DNA of 64,000 nucleotides from a virus. Below the pieces are notes generated by a model. That model saw only the letters and a program-made list of their open reading frames with translations, did no database searches and had not been told where the DNA came from. The first letter of the stretch is position 1; each line of letters begins with the position of its first letter. The stretch covers positions 1 to 64,000 of the IMG/VR virus record IMGVR_UViG_3300013233_000436; one strand, given 5' to 3'. Made by a program: the position numbers and the translations under genes. Positions 14,559 to 23,031 of the stretch are shown piece after piece.

Positions 14559-17500
14559 TTACGCCGTTATTTTAACTCTCAAAAAATCATATTCTGTTTC
14601 GCCATTGCTGGTAATAATGGTGTTTTTCAGTGTGTACGTTTTGCCCGATGTTCCACCAGCAAGAAAGATACTGGTTGTGTCGCTGCTGAACGACTCCACG
14701 CCCATATCAATGCCGGTTTCAGCCTCCCATGTTGATTGAGATATTGAACTACCGGATACAGCCCGTTTTTTGAGCCAATCCTTCCATTCAATCTTGAAAA
14801 ACTCACCGGAACCTTGGTGTTTTGAGGTGATCATATTTCTTGCCTTTGCCTTGAATTCTCTGCGTGTTGGGGTGATGCCGAAAGATCGAGTTGTTGCCAG
14901 CCTTATGAAGCTTCTTTTTGATGCGCTTCGGATTAGCGCCTTTTTGCCGTCATTCTTGCCGCCCAAGCAGTAAGTTGTGGCCGTTGAGGTAAGCCCCTGT
15001 TGATTGGCGTGAATGCCGCAAACAGTGGAGGTAAAAGCGATAATTGAGGCCGATTCTTCGCCACCACTAATTGATATTGTGGCCTCAACCGGTTTAACCG
15101 GCTCCATTGCTTGGTCTTGGCTTTGCGCTGAAACATCGAGTGATAGCGTAAGAATTGTGCCAATGTTTGCGGTATTGGCCTGACTTGCCAGTATTTCAGT
15201 GATGGCTTTGATGGCGGTTTTCAGTGTTGCTGTGTCGCCGTCTTTGGATGCAACCACGAGAGCCTTGTTCGAGGCGCTAACGGTGGCTGTGGCAAGGTTA
15301 TCGCCTTGTCGGGCTACGATTGACGCAATGGCGGACGAATAACCCTCTAGGTCGCTTAAATCACTTCCTTGGTTGATGGCAATGCCTGCCACCGATGGTG
15401 CTGATAGGGCCGCTATATTGTCGCCGCTTTTGCCTGTCACCGACGAGACCACAATGGATTGCCCTGTAATCCATGCGTTATCCTTTGCCTCTCCTGTTAG
15501 GGTTGCGCCTGACAGCAGGTTTATCGACACTGTAGCGCGGTTGTTTTCGCTTTGTGCTGATCCGGTGATGGTTGCCAGTGGGATTAATTTTGCAGGGGAT
15601 GATTGATCTGCGTTAAATCCTGAAACAGAGGCGATAGAGCCGCTTGCCATGTTTGCGGTGGCCACACCCTTGTCTATTCCATTGAGTGAATACGTTACCG
15701 CTGAAATAGCGGCAACCGATGCGGCTTGATCCTGTTGGCCGCCCACAATGTTGATGTTACCGGCGCTCACCTTGAGGCGTGTTTTATCGCCATTGCCAGA
15801 AATTGAGAACAGGGATATAACGCTTTGAGTGACCGTAAACGCCGTGGTGTTTGGTTGTTCTGTTGGCGCAATGATCGGTCTTGCATATCCGGTAAGTGCG
15901 GCTGACAGGGATTGAGCCTCTTGCTTGCTGATTGCAGTCAGTGCCGCGCTTGGTGTTGCGAGATAAGCCGCGCTTTGCTCTTCCTGCTGCATCGGTATGG
16001 TTGCGCTGTTTGTGGCTGTCAATTGCCCAAATGATGCGTTTGCCTGTGTGCCAGTTATTGGCGTTACCACACTTGAAATGGCGCTAATGGTCGATGATTG
16101 CTCACCCTGCTTACCGGCAAAAATGGCCGTTGTTGCTGATCCACTGGCAATACTTGATCCAAACGCGCCCTGTGTTACCGACAGAATGGCCGCTCCAGAG
16201 GAAAGCAATTTTGACGTTTGGCTTTCTTGCTGAATGGCTAGGCTTGATTGGGTGATCAACGTGTAAGAAAAGCTTACAAGTTCGTCGCCGGTTGCCATGT
16301 TTGCTGCTGCTGTGGTTGCTGAATTTGCGGCAATCTTTGAGGTGTTGCCCTCACTTATTGGCCACAATCCGATGGCGTTTATTGTGTTGGCAGACAGAGA
16401 GCCGATACCACTCTCTTGTGCTGTGTTCAGTTTGACGTTTAGACCACTGGCAATAGTGGAAGCTTGCCCCTCACTGGCAGCCAATAGGGACGTGCCTAAC
16501 GATGGCTTGAGTTGAAGCGCGGCATTGCCTGCTGTTTCGATTTGAACGACAGTGGCCACCACTTTGGGGGTTGCTGTGGCAGAGCTTGATTGATCTTCTT
16601 GGGTTGAATAAATGGCTGCAAGTGTCGCAGCATAGCCGCCAAGATTTGCCGCATCTGACCCCTGAGACACCACCACCCTTGCTGCACCACTTGTCAGAAT
16701 AAGCCCCGCTTGGCTTTCACTTGAAACGCTGAACTGATAACTCACCGATGGGGTGATGGATAGAGTCGCGTTGTCGATGCCGGTTAAAGCCGAATTGGCA
16801 ATAGCGGATGAATGAGAGCTGATTAATGCCCTGTCACCCGACTCAGTAAGAAGTATCGCCCCCGCCGCTGCTGAGTTGCCGCCAATGGTCGCTGTTGCCC
16901 CATCCTGTTTGGCGCTGATAACCGTGCCAGAGAACAGGGATATTTTGCCGCTGTTGTCGCCGCTGGACAGGTTGGCTGATATTGAACTAAAAGGGCTTAG
17001 TAGCGCCGCTACTGAATCGCCGCCGCTTGCACTGGACTGATTGGCCGTGCTTCTTGCTGTGGCAGTCAGTGTGGATAACCCATCTTCCTGCTTGATCCCA
17101 ATAAATGAACCGGCATGAGCTGCACCCGACAGGCTGGACAGTTGGCTTTCCTGCGCGACTCCGATGCTAACGCCGGTATCAATTGACAGTGAGGCTGTGT
17201 TGTTTTCGTTGGCGTTAAAAAACGCTGAAATTGAAACTGGGAGCAGCCACCCGCTCACTGAATCATCGTATTGATACGCCCTCATGCTGGAGCTTACGGA
17301 CGGCGACACTGGTAACGATGCAGAGCCAACAGTGAGGCCGCTAACCGCGCATGATAGAGATTGATCGAGTGACAGATTAGCGGTATCCCCAACCAGTGCA
17401 GTGGACACAATGCCAGCACTCACAACAGCCGCAACAGTTGAGGCTATCCCGCTTTGCTGTATTGCTTTTGTGGATGCAGTGGATTTAGCAGTGGATTTAG

Positions 17501-18620
17501 CGGATACCGTGGTGGATTCACTGGATATTGCGGTGGATGCGGTGGATTTTTGGCCTATCCCGACCATTGCACCCTGATCCTGTGATCTGGATAATACAAC
17601 GGCGTTGGCCGATATGACTGCATCTTGCCACACACCAACAACAGCAAAAGCTTCAGGGCTTGACTGTGCCGCAAAATAAGCCGCCTCACGATCAGGTGAT
17701 ACGGCGTAGTTTGATATTGATATTCCGGCAATATCGCAAGCAGGCCAGTCGGTATCACCAAAACGGAGACCGAAATTAGCAAACCCCGCCACAATGCCCG
17801 GCGGTATATTGGCTCCACTGACCCTCGAAACCTCTGTGCCATTGGCGTAGAGAATTAGGTCTGTGGTCACATCATCGAAACTTACCGTTACCTTGTGTGT
17901 TCCGGCTGTTGTGCCTGGAACACCCGCAATTTTAGCACCCCAATCGTGCTTTACAGACCAATCGGGGAATTTCCACTCAGCCCTAAGACAATCCTCTGTG
18001 TCATCAACACCACCAATATTGGCAAGCGTTGCGCCGCCATCATTACCAGCCGCAAGATCGGAAAACCACAAGGAGACCGTGTATAAATACGGATTAAAGC
18101 GGTTTGCCCCAAACCCGATACCTTGGGAGCCGTCGAGAAAGTAACCCGTACCCATTGGGGTTTGAGTCCTTGCAGGCGCAAGCCCCCCAAGAGTTACAAT
18201 GCCGTCAACCCCTGCTGGACTTGAATCTCTAACGGTGGTGTCGGGATTGCCGGTTATTTGGCTTGGTTCGCAATGTGCAGTGACGGTGTTATCAGCCCAA
18301 ACAGCGCCGGGATTTTGCAGGCTGATTGCTGTTGCATTGCCGATGTAAGCATGGATAAGGGTATCAGTCGATGCGGACAGTAACGGAACGCGAACAAACG
18401 CCAAAAGGTCGCCTGAAACCTCATTGAACCGAACTATTTCAAATGGGAGTAGCGTGTCATCGGGGAGTGTGAAAACAATATCGGCACCACTCGGTTGAGC
18501 GGTTGCCGCCAATATTGAATCAGCATTGATCTTTACAGGTAATTCAAAACCCGTCTGATCTACAGCAATAGAGCCTGCTGGAACGGTGATTACCGCATAT
18601 TTTGAGTATCCAGCAAGCAT
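14559..18620 (-). CDS. giant repetitive tail fibre or appendage protein
   Basis: A 1353-residue protein. Residues 1 to about 95 resemble a DUF2341-type domain (YSKYAVITVPAGSI.. LLAFVRVPLL.. IHAYIGNA). Residues about 130-320 look like a LamG/concanavalin-like carbohydrate-binding domain (GTGYFLDGSQGIGFG.. YTVSLWFSD.. LILYANGTEVS). About 800 residues of degenerate 22-24-residue repeats rich in Ser, Ala, Thr and Gln follow (core like I..QG..A.L...S A..A). The C-terminal 110 residues form a basic, then beta-rich module (STWEAETGIDMG, LAGGTSGKTYTLKN) typical of phage tail proteins. It is probably a receptor-binding or virion-surface fibre. Confidence 0.75.
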   Translation of the reverse strand: MLAGYSKYAVITVPAGSIAVDQTGFELPVKINADSILAATAQPSGADIVFTLPDDTLLPFEIVRFNEVSGDLLAFVRVPLLSASTDTLIHAYIGNATAISLQNPGAVWADNTVTAHCEPSQITGNPDTTVRDSSPAGVDGIVTLGGLAPARTQTPMGTGYFLDGSQGIGFGANRFNPYLYTVSLWFSDLAAGNDGGATLANIGGVDDTEDCLRAEWKFPDWSVKHDWGAKIAGVPGTTAGTHKVTVSFDDVTTDLILYANGTEVSRVSGANIPPGIVAGFANFGLRFGDTDWPACDIAGISISNYAVSPDREAAYFAAQSSPEAFAVVGVWQDAVISANAVVLSRSQDQGAMVGIGQKSTASTAISSESTTVSAKSTAKSTASTKAIQQSGIASTVAAVVSAGIVSTALVGDTANLSLDQSLSCAVSGLTVGSASLPVSPSVSSSMRAYQYDDSVSGWLLPVSISAFFNANENNTASLSIDTGVSIGVAQESQLSSLSGAAHAGSFIGIKQEDGLSTLTATARSTANQSSASGGDSVAALLSPFSSISANLSSGDNSGKISLFSGTVISAKQDGATATIGGNSAAAGAILLTESGDRALISSHSSAIANSALTGIDNATLSITPSVSYQFSVSSESQAGLILTSGAARVVVSQGSDAANLGGYAATLAAIYSTQEDQSSSATATPKVVATVVQIETAGNAALQLKPSLGTSLLAASEGQASTIASGLNVKLNTAQESGIGSLSANTINAIGLWPISEGNTSKIAANSATTAAANMATGDELVSFSYTLITQSSLAIQQESQTSKLLSSGAAILSVTQGAFGSSIASGSATTAIFAGKQGEQSSTISAISSVVTPITGTQANASFGQLTATNSATIPMQQEEQSAAYLATPSAALTAISKQEAQSLSAALTGYARPIIAPTEQPNTTAFTVTQSVISLFSISGNGDKTRLKVSAGNINIVGGQQDQAASVAAISAVTYSLNGIDKGVATANMASGSIASVSGFNADQSSPAKLIPLATITGSAQSENNRATVSINLLSGATLTGEAKDNAWITGQSIVVSSVTGKSGDNIAALSAPSVAGIAINQGSDLSDLEGYSSAIASIVARQGDNLATATVSASNKALVVASKDGDTATLKTAIKAITEILASQANTANIGTILTLSLDVSAQSQDQAMEPVKPVEATISISGGEESASIIAFTSTVCGIHANQQGLTSTATTYCLGGKNDGKKALIRSASKRSFIRLATTRSFGITPTRREFKAKARNMITSKHQGSGEFFKIEWKDWLKKRAVSGSSISQSTWEAETGIDMGVESFSSDTTSIFLAGGTSGKTYTLKNTIITSNGETEYDFLRVKITA
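17470..17549. repeat. imperfect GTGGAT tandem repeat within the fibre gene
   Basis: GTGGAT recurs every 6 to 12 bases (about eight times, some as CTGGAT or GCGGAT). It encodes a Ser-Thr-Ala-Lys run of the fibre (KSTASTAISS.. KSTAKSTASTK). The region looks prone to slippage and copy change. Confidence 0.7.
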
Positions 18621-18632
18621 AAGTTCACCTAA

Positions 18633-19067
18633 TTAAACAAGACCAAGATTGCCAGAGGTGTGTGTGTAGCTGGAAACGCTTACCGTCAGGTTTTCACTGA
18701 TTAATGTGGTGGGCATTTCCATTTCTGCTCCAGACCCAACAAGACCGACCGTGCCATCAAGGATAAACGCGCCGTTGCTGTCAGTAACGCGAAACCATGT
18801 TGCTGTCTGACCCGTGGGGCTTGCGTCCACTGTGCCTAATGTATCGGCAATAGCGCCTGCTGTAATCGCGTCATTTACGGCTGAACCGAAAGACGGGAAG
18901 GCCAGAGAGAACTGGCACAAAACTAGATTTGCGACTGCTGGAGTAGCGCCGTTAAGTGGCTGTGTGCCGCTGTAGACTTCAATAGATCCTGCTGCACCAC
19001 CGCCGTCAACAAGCGGCTGGATTTGATCGAGTTGTGCGTGTCGCAATGTTTGTGAGTAACCAAGCAT
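18633..19067 (-). CDS. structural protein partnering the giant fibre
   Basis: A 144-residue protein, MLGYSQTLRHAQLDQIQPLV.., rich in Gly, Ala and Thr with a beta pattern. Its stop lies 12 bases before the fibre start. It contains Cys only once and has no signal peptide. Small proteins of this type next to fibres often form an adaptor or decorate the virion; that role is inferred. Confidence 0.6.
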   Translation of the reverse strand: MLGYSQTLRHAQLDQIQPLVDGGGAAGSIEVYSGTQPLNGATPAVANLVLCQFSLAFPSFGSAVNDAITAGAIADTLGTVDASPTGQTATWFRVTDSNGAFILDGTVGLVGSGAEMEMPTTLISENLTVSVSSYTHTSGNLGLV

Positions 19068-19081
19068 GATGTAAGCTCCAA

Positions 19082-19894
19082 TTATTTAATATGTGCGTCG
19101 ATGTAGGGATTTGATTTGCCTTGTATTTTGGCAATCTGTGTGTTTCGGTAAAACTCTGCTTTTGTTGGCGGGTCTTTCCTGTCCCATTCCAGCAATGTTA
19201 AGCGGTGCTTTATCTGCTTTCTGTCCGATGTTTTGGGGAAGTAAAACCCAAGAACCGAACCCCATGTATCCATCATGTAAAGCTCTGCTCTTGCAAGTTC
19301 ACCCCTGACTGATTCGCCGGGATCAGCAATTGATCGAGTTGTTTCAAAGTCACAAGAGCCGTAAGCCCCTCTTTTTGAGGTCGTTGCGCTTAATTTGAGT
19401 CCAGCACCAAAACCAGCAACACCAAACGGCTTATTGCTTCTATCGGCGTTTAGCTCACCGATTGCTGGCGCGAGGTTGTAGAGGTCGTTGTGGGCGCGTT
19501 TAAAATAGGGGTCTAATTTGTACCCGCATTTTCTGCCCCTGAATGATCGTCCACTGCGATTTTTGCACAGGAACTTGCTCGACCATTCGCGCTTAATGCC
19601 CATCGAGTGCGCGGTGGTAATGTGTTCAGCCTCAATTCGCCGTGCGCGTTGATTGATTGTGCCGCGCCTTGTGAGATACATTTTTGGCTTGTACCCACAA
19701 CCTTTCTTGCTAATCAGCCTTGAGTTCGCGTTGAAGTCGCAACCACAATAGACAGTGCCTTCGCCGCTGTCCTTCCAGATTTTATAGACAATCTTTTTCG
19801 CATTCCAAAACCCTGTTGGAGTTGTTGGTAGTTGATCCGCCAAAGATGGCAGGGCGATAAGGCATAAAATAAAGGCTGATACGATTTTTTTCAC
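19082..19894 (-). CDS. secreted endonuclease I (EndA family)
   Basis: A 270-residue protein with an N-terminal signal peptide (MKKIVSAFILCLIALPSLA, cleaved after about residue 19). It matches the periplasmic endonuclease I family: TVYCGCDF (48-54), RIEAEHI with the catalytic His91, HNDLYNLAPAIGELNADRSN (135-154, metal-binding Asn) and AKIQGKSNPYI near the end. Known members degrade double-stranded DNA in the periplasm or outside the cell. Several Cys could pair in the periplasm. It begins the minus-strand fibre operon with a GTG start and weak ribosome binding site. It may clear extracellular DNA or exclude other phages' DNA. Confidence 0.88.
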   Translation of the reverse strand: MKKIVSAFILCLIALPSLADQLPTTPTGFWNAKKIVYKIWKDSGEGTVYCGCDFNANSRLISKKGCGYKPKMYLTRRGTINQRARRIEAEHITTAHSMGIKREWSSKFLCKNRSGRSFRGRKCGYKLDPYFKRAHNDLYNLAPAIGELNADRSNKPFGVAGFGAGLKLSATTSKRGAYGSCDFETTRSIADPGESVRGELARAELYMMDTWGSVLGFYFPKTSDRKQIKHRLTLLEWDRKDPPTKAEFYRNTQIAKIQGKSNPYIDAHIK

Positions 19895-19956
19895 TGATTG
19901 TCCAGAGGATTGACTAAATAAGCTGCCAGATTACGGATTGCAAGCATCAAATCCTA

Positions 19957-19972
19957 TCAAATAAAAATGTAA
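19957..19972 (+). promoter_or_regulatory. candidate late promoter element
   Basis: TCAAATAAAAATGTAA, followed by CTGACC. It lies 35 bases before the first gene of the 20-28 kb plus-strand block, in the divergent gap after the minus-strand operon. Identical 16-base copies lie at 41099 and 58686 in the same setting. Confidence 0.65.
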
Positions 19973-20007
19973 CTGACCTTTTCATCCCTTGGTGGCAAAG
20001 TAGCGGC

Positions 20008-20619
20008 ATGAAAAAGATCATGTGTGTATCGCTAATCGGCAAGACAAGATTCAAGTCTTTGGCTGTTTGGGATGGTGATCTGCTTATTTTCCATGAGATA
20101 ACCCCGATTAAGGGGGTGTTTGAGCGGTGGAAGCCGCCATTGATGGAAGAGATGGAAAGCCGATCCAGCAGTGGGGCATCGGTTTACATTGAGGATAGGA
20201 GTGGGTCATTCGGTGATCTTGGGTTTCAGTTCACCCTTGACGCAATTGATTCAGCAACAGGCCGAACGTATCAGTCTATTGCAATGGATGAATACTACGG
20301 ATTAGTGGCAATGAGTGACGCTAGTGGCGCTCGACAGGGAAACATTATCGTCGGCAAAGGATTGGAGCGGGTCTTTTTCAACGAGAATACGGTGAATATC
20401 ACCGCTGACGATAAAGGCCGCAACAAATACGATATTGATCCCGCTGCGTTTACTGGACAGCATAGAGTAATGCTTATGTCGGTATTGGCTGCAAAGGTGT
20501 TTCACACGCCAACGGAGTCAGACTTTGCGCGAATGCTTGGACTGTCAGGCTTTGAAGATGCGCCCATGCACGTTAGATCGTTGCAGGCCATAGCAGGAAG
20601 GGGTAGGAATGCTGTTTAA
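20008..20619 (+). CDS. hypothetical protein heading the tail block
   Basis: A 203-residue protein of unknown family, MKKIMCVSLIGKTRFKSLAV... It has a beta-rich N-terminal half (WDGDLLIFHEI) and no signal peptide. It is the first gene after a late-promoter-like element and overlaps the next gene by 11 bases. It is probably a virion or assembly protein by location. Confidence 0.6.
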   Translation: MKKIMCVSLIGKTRFKSLAVWDGDLLIFHEITPIKGVFERWKPPLMEEMESRSSSGASVYIEDRSGSFGDLGFQFTLDAIDSATGRTYQSIAMDEYYGLVAMSDASGARQGNIIVGKGLERVFFNENTVNITADDKGRNKYDIDPAAFTGQHRVMLMSVLAAKVFHTPTESDFARMLGLSGFEDAPMHVRSLQAIAGRGRNAV

Positions 20620-21037
20620 CCGACTGTCACCGCAAAATATCACCAATGATTTTGTGAGGGCGCGGTTTTACCGTGAAGTACAAAATGGAAGCCCTGATTG
20701 GGATAGCTGGGAGGTTTCAATAGGCGAGGAATTGAGTCCTGAATTGGTCTCATTGAGGTATTACGGTACTCCAGCTCTCAAAATGATTGTGGTGATTGCC
20801 TCTGGTGTATTTGATATGCGAGGTTCGCTAAAGGTTGGCAGGCCAATATCGCTACCTCCTACAAGGTGGGTGAGGGATCGAATTAAGCATTATGTGGCAC
20901 TTGAGCGCAGCATAGACTTCGATGAAAAGGTGGTTCTGGCAACGGAGGCCGTAAGCGCACCGGCAAGCGTGACGCAAGATGAGGCGGCTACCGGTAGTGA
21001 TTTACTGCCATCTGAATACGAGGTTCTCGTTCTGTGA
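20609..21037 (+). CDS. putative baseplate protein (gp53/LysM-like)
   Basis: A 142-residue protein. VSIGEELSPELVSLRYYGTPALKMIVVIASGVFD followed by KVGRPISLPP (about residues 35-90) has the form of LysM-like phage baseplate proteins of the T4 gp53 or P2 gpX type, which start from a residence phrase like L..+YYG.P.....I and end in G..I.+P. Function assignment is moderate. It overlaps both neighbours. Confidence 0.5.
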   Translation: MLFNRLSPQNITNDFVRARFYREVQNGSPDWDSWEVSIGEELSPELVSLRYYGTPALKMIVVIASGVFDMRGSLKVGRPISLPPTRWVRDRIKHYVALERSIDFDEKVVLATEAVSAPASVTQDEAATGSDLLPSEYEVLVL

Positions 21038-21615
21038 GTTCGAGTGAGGACAAGGATAAGGATGATGTTTATGAGCTGCTTGATGACATTGATCATGATG
21101 GCGGCAAAATATCCCTCTCTTTTGGGGATAACCTTATTTACATTGATGAGCCGGAGGGCGGCTTAGATGAAGATATTATTAGCGAAATTGCGAAATACGA
21201 GGACGTTATTCTTGAATATTTTGGTGTAGAAGGTGGGCAAATTGTTACCAGTATCAGTGGCGCGGTTAATCCTGTTGTACTTGCCCCTGTTTCTGTATCA
21301 ATCCGCTGTAGTGGCTCTGACCAAGGGTGTGCTGTTTCTGCTTCGGCGGTGAGTCCGGACGTTGTAGTTGTCACAACGACAGATACGGTAACAGTAAGCG
21401 AGAGCCTTGATTTTGTTAATCAGGAAAACCTCATTAACGATGATGGTCAGGTTTGGGAGTTTGAAAGCGGTGGATTCAATCCATTGATGGTGATTCACGG
21501 CAAAACGGTAATACCGCCGGATCAATACATTGTGAGCGACGATAGCAAAACGATTACTTTGCCCGACTACATTGTGCCAGACGACAAGGTTTACGCGATG
21601 GGTTTGGCCGTATAG
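21034..21615 (+). CDS. short fibre with shared C-terminal tip module
   Basis: A 193-residue protein with a GTG start overlapping the upstream stop. The N-terminus is acidic; the middle is Val/Thr/Ser rich and beta-like. The last 55 residues (VIHGKTVIPPDQYIVSDDSK.. VYAMGLAV) match the end of the fibre at 21953 (FIHGQVVLPPHLYGLSDDGT.. VYVSGYKA). The shared tip suggests a receptor-binding or trimerising module used by two fibres. Confidence 0.6.
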   Translation: MSSSEDKDKDDVYELLDDIDHDGGKISLSFGDNLIYIDEPEGGLDEDIISEIAKYEDVILEYFGVEGGQIVTSISGAVNPVVLAPVSVSIRCSGSDQGCAVSASAVSPDVVVVTTTDTVTVSESLDFVNQENLINDDGQVWEFESGGFNPLMVIHGKTVIPPDQYIVSDDSKTITLPDYIVPDDKVYAMGLAV

Positions 21616-21648
21616 ATTTTTGAATTAAAACAAATTAAAAGGGTTGCA

Positions 21649-21861
21649 ATGAAGATTAAAAAGGCCGATTTTGCGGCTTACGTTCAGATGATCTCTGGCC
21701 AAGAGCCTGATGTTAATGCGGTGACAGGCGAGTTTTCTTTTCCCGATACACTGGGAAAAAGCACCTCCGAATGGCGCAGTGAATACGCCAAAAGTGGATC
21801 AAGAATTCACAATGCTTTAACACTGCAACTGCTTGAAAAGAAAAAGTTAATTATGTCTTAG
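21649..21861 (+). CDS. small hypothetical protein
   Basis: A 70-residue protein between two fibre genes, with AAAAGGG before the ATG. It is charged and helical, ending in a basic stretch (LLEKKKLIMS). It could be a fibre adaptor or chaperone, but no family is recognised. The following 91 bases hold no gene. Confidence 0.6.
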   Translation: MKIKKADFAAYVQMISGQEPDVNAVTGEFSFPDTLGKSTSEWRSEYAKSGSRIHNALTLQLLEKKKLIMS

Positions 21862-21952
21862 TGTCTTTGGATGCTTGACAGGTCTGTTTGTTTGTTCGTG
21901 CGAGTTCTCGCAAAAGAAACTTTCTTTTAATGATTTATAGGAAAATTAAATC

Positions 21953-22984
21953 ATGGCGAACTCTTTAGATTTCAATGACTACTTAAACCGTGCGGTTGAC
22001 GTTCTGCGTCCAGAATCCGTAACCAATGAACTGCTTGATCCTACCATTCAGGCTTTGCTTGTTCGCGTTGGTGAATTTGACGCTCTGTTGAGTGGTGCGA
22101 ACGGCATTGCTACTGATGCTGAATTGCTGGCAACATCCAACAACCTGCTGTCTTTGCTTGAAGTGAATGGCGACGCTCTGTTGGCTTTGACTGCTGACGC
22201 AAAAGCGTACACCGACCAACTCCGCACGGATTTGATGGTTTACATCAATGACCTGCAATCTGAAATTGATGCTCTGAAATTGCGCGTAACCGCAAATGAA
22301 GGAAACATCATTTCTATTGCGTCTACCGCTGCTGATGCTGTTGATACTGCTGGCTCTGCTTCTACTGCCGCTGATGCTGCTGGCGTTGTTGCTGCTGCCG
22401 CTACCGATGAAGCTGCTGCTGCAAAAACCGCATCTGATGCTGCTAGCGTCAAAGCTGACACTGCATCTGCCGCATCTGTTGCTGCTGGCGAAGCTGCTGC
22501 TACTGCAAACACCAAGTCAGACAGTGCTGTAACTGCTGCTACCGCTGCTTCAAGTGTTGCCACCTCTGCTGCAAATGAAGCCTCTGATGCGACCTCTGCT
22601 GCTTCTGCTGCTGGTGTTGCTGCTGCTGGTGCAACAAACTTGGCAACCACCGCTCAAGAGGGCGTTGATGCTGCAAACTCTGAAATCAACACTTTAAAAA
22701 GCACCATTAGTGCATTGAATGTTGAAGTTGTTCGCATCGACGATGAATCAGCAAAAATTGCTGATTTTGAAGTTCAGGTCGGCATGACGGTTGTTGATGG
22801 CACAGATAATGTCGAGTGGTTGCTTGATAAGCCTCTGTCTCGCATTCATAGCTTCATTCACGGACAAGTGGTTTTACCTCCGCACCTGTACGGCTTGAGC
22901 GATGATGGCACAAAAGTCATCTTTGGCACCAACTGGAAACCAATGGGTATTTCAGAGGTGTATGTTTCAGGCTACAAAGCCTAA
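21953..22984 (+). CDS. tail fibre with Ala-rich coiled coil
   Basis: A 343-residue fibre. The N-terminal 125 residues are a helical attachment part (SLDFNDYLNRAVDVLRPESV..). Residues about 125-235 are almost pure Ala with Ser, Thr, Asp in an alanine coiled-coil pattern (GCTGCT-rich DNA). A C-terminal tip of about 90 residues (LDKPLSRIHSFIHGQVVLPP.. SEVYVSGYKA) is shared with the gene at 21034. AGGAAA precedes the ATG. It is followed directly by a strong terminator. Confidence 0.75.
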   Translation: MANSLDFNDYLNRAVDVLRPESVTNELLDPTIQALLVRVGEFDALLSGANGIATDAELLATSNNLLSLLEVNGDALLALTADAKAYTDQLRTDLMVYINDLQSEIDALKLRVTANEGNIISIASTAADAVDTAGSASTAADAAGVVAAAATDEAAAAKTASDAASVKADTASAASVAAGEAAATANTKSDSAVTAATAASSVATSAANEASDATSAASAAGVAAAGATNLATTAQEGVDAANSEINTLKSTISALNVEVVRIDDESAKIADFEVQVGMTVVDGTDNVEWLLDKPLSRIHSFIHGQVVLPPHLYGLSDDGTKVIFGTNWKPMGISEVYVSGYKA

Positions 22985-22991
22985 AGCTGAT

Positions 22992-23018
22992 GGGAGGGGT
23001 TCGCCTCTCCCGTTTTTT
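22992..23018 (+). terminator. Rho-independent terminator
   Basis: GGGAGGGG (22992-22999), TTCG tetraloop, CCTCTCCC (23004-23011), then G and six T. It lies eight bases after the fibre stop. TATAAT at 23018-23023 overlaps its end and lies eight bases before the next start. Confidence 0.93.
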
Positions 23019-23031
23019 ATAATCAAAAAAT

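Noticed and set aside
17470-17549. CRISPR-like or iteron array
   Set aside because: Units are 6-12 bases, irregular and inside the fibre coding frame; there are no spacers.
21875-21880. TTGACA as a promoter before the Ala-rich fibre
   Set aside because: No -10 hexamer lies 16-18 bases downstream (GTGCGA there).
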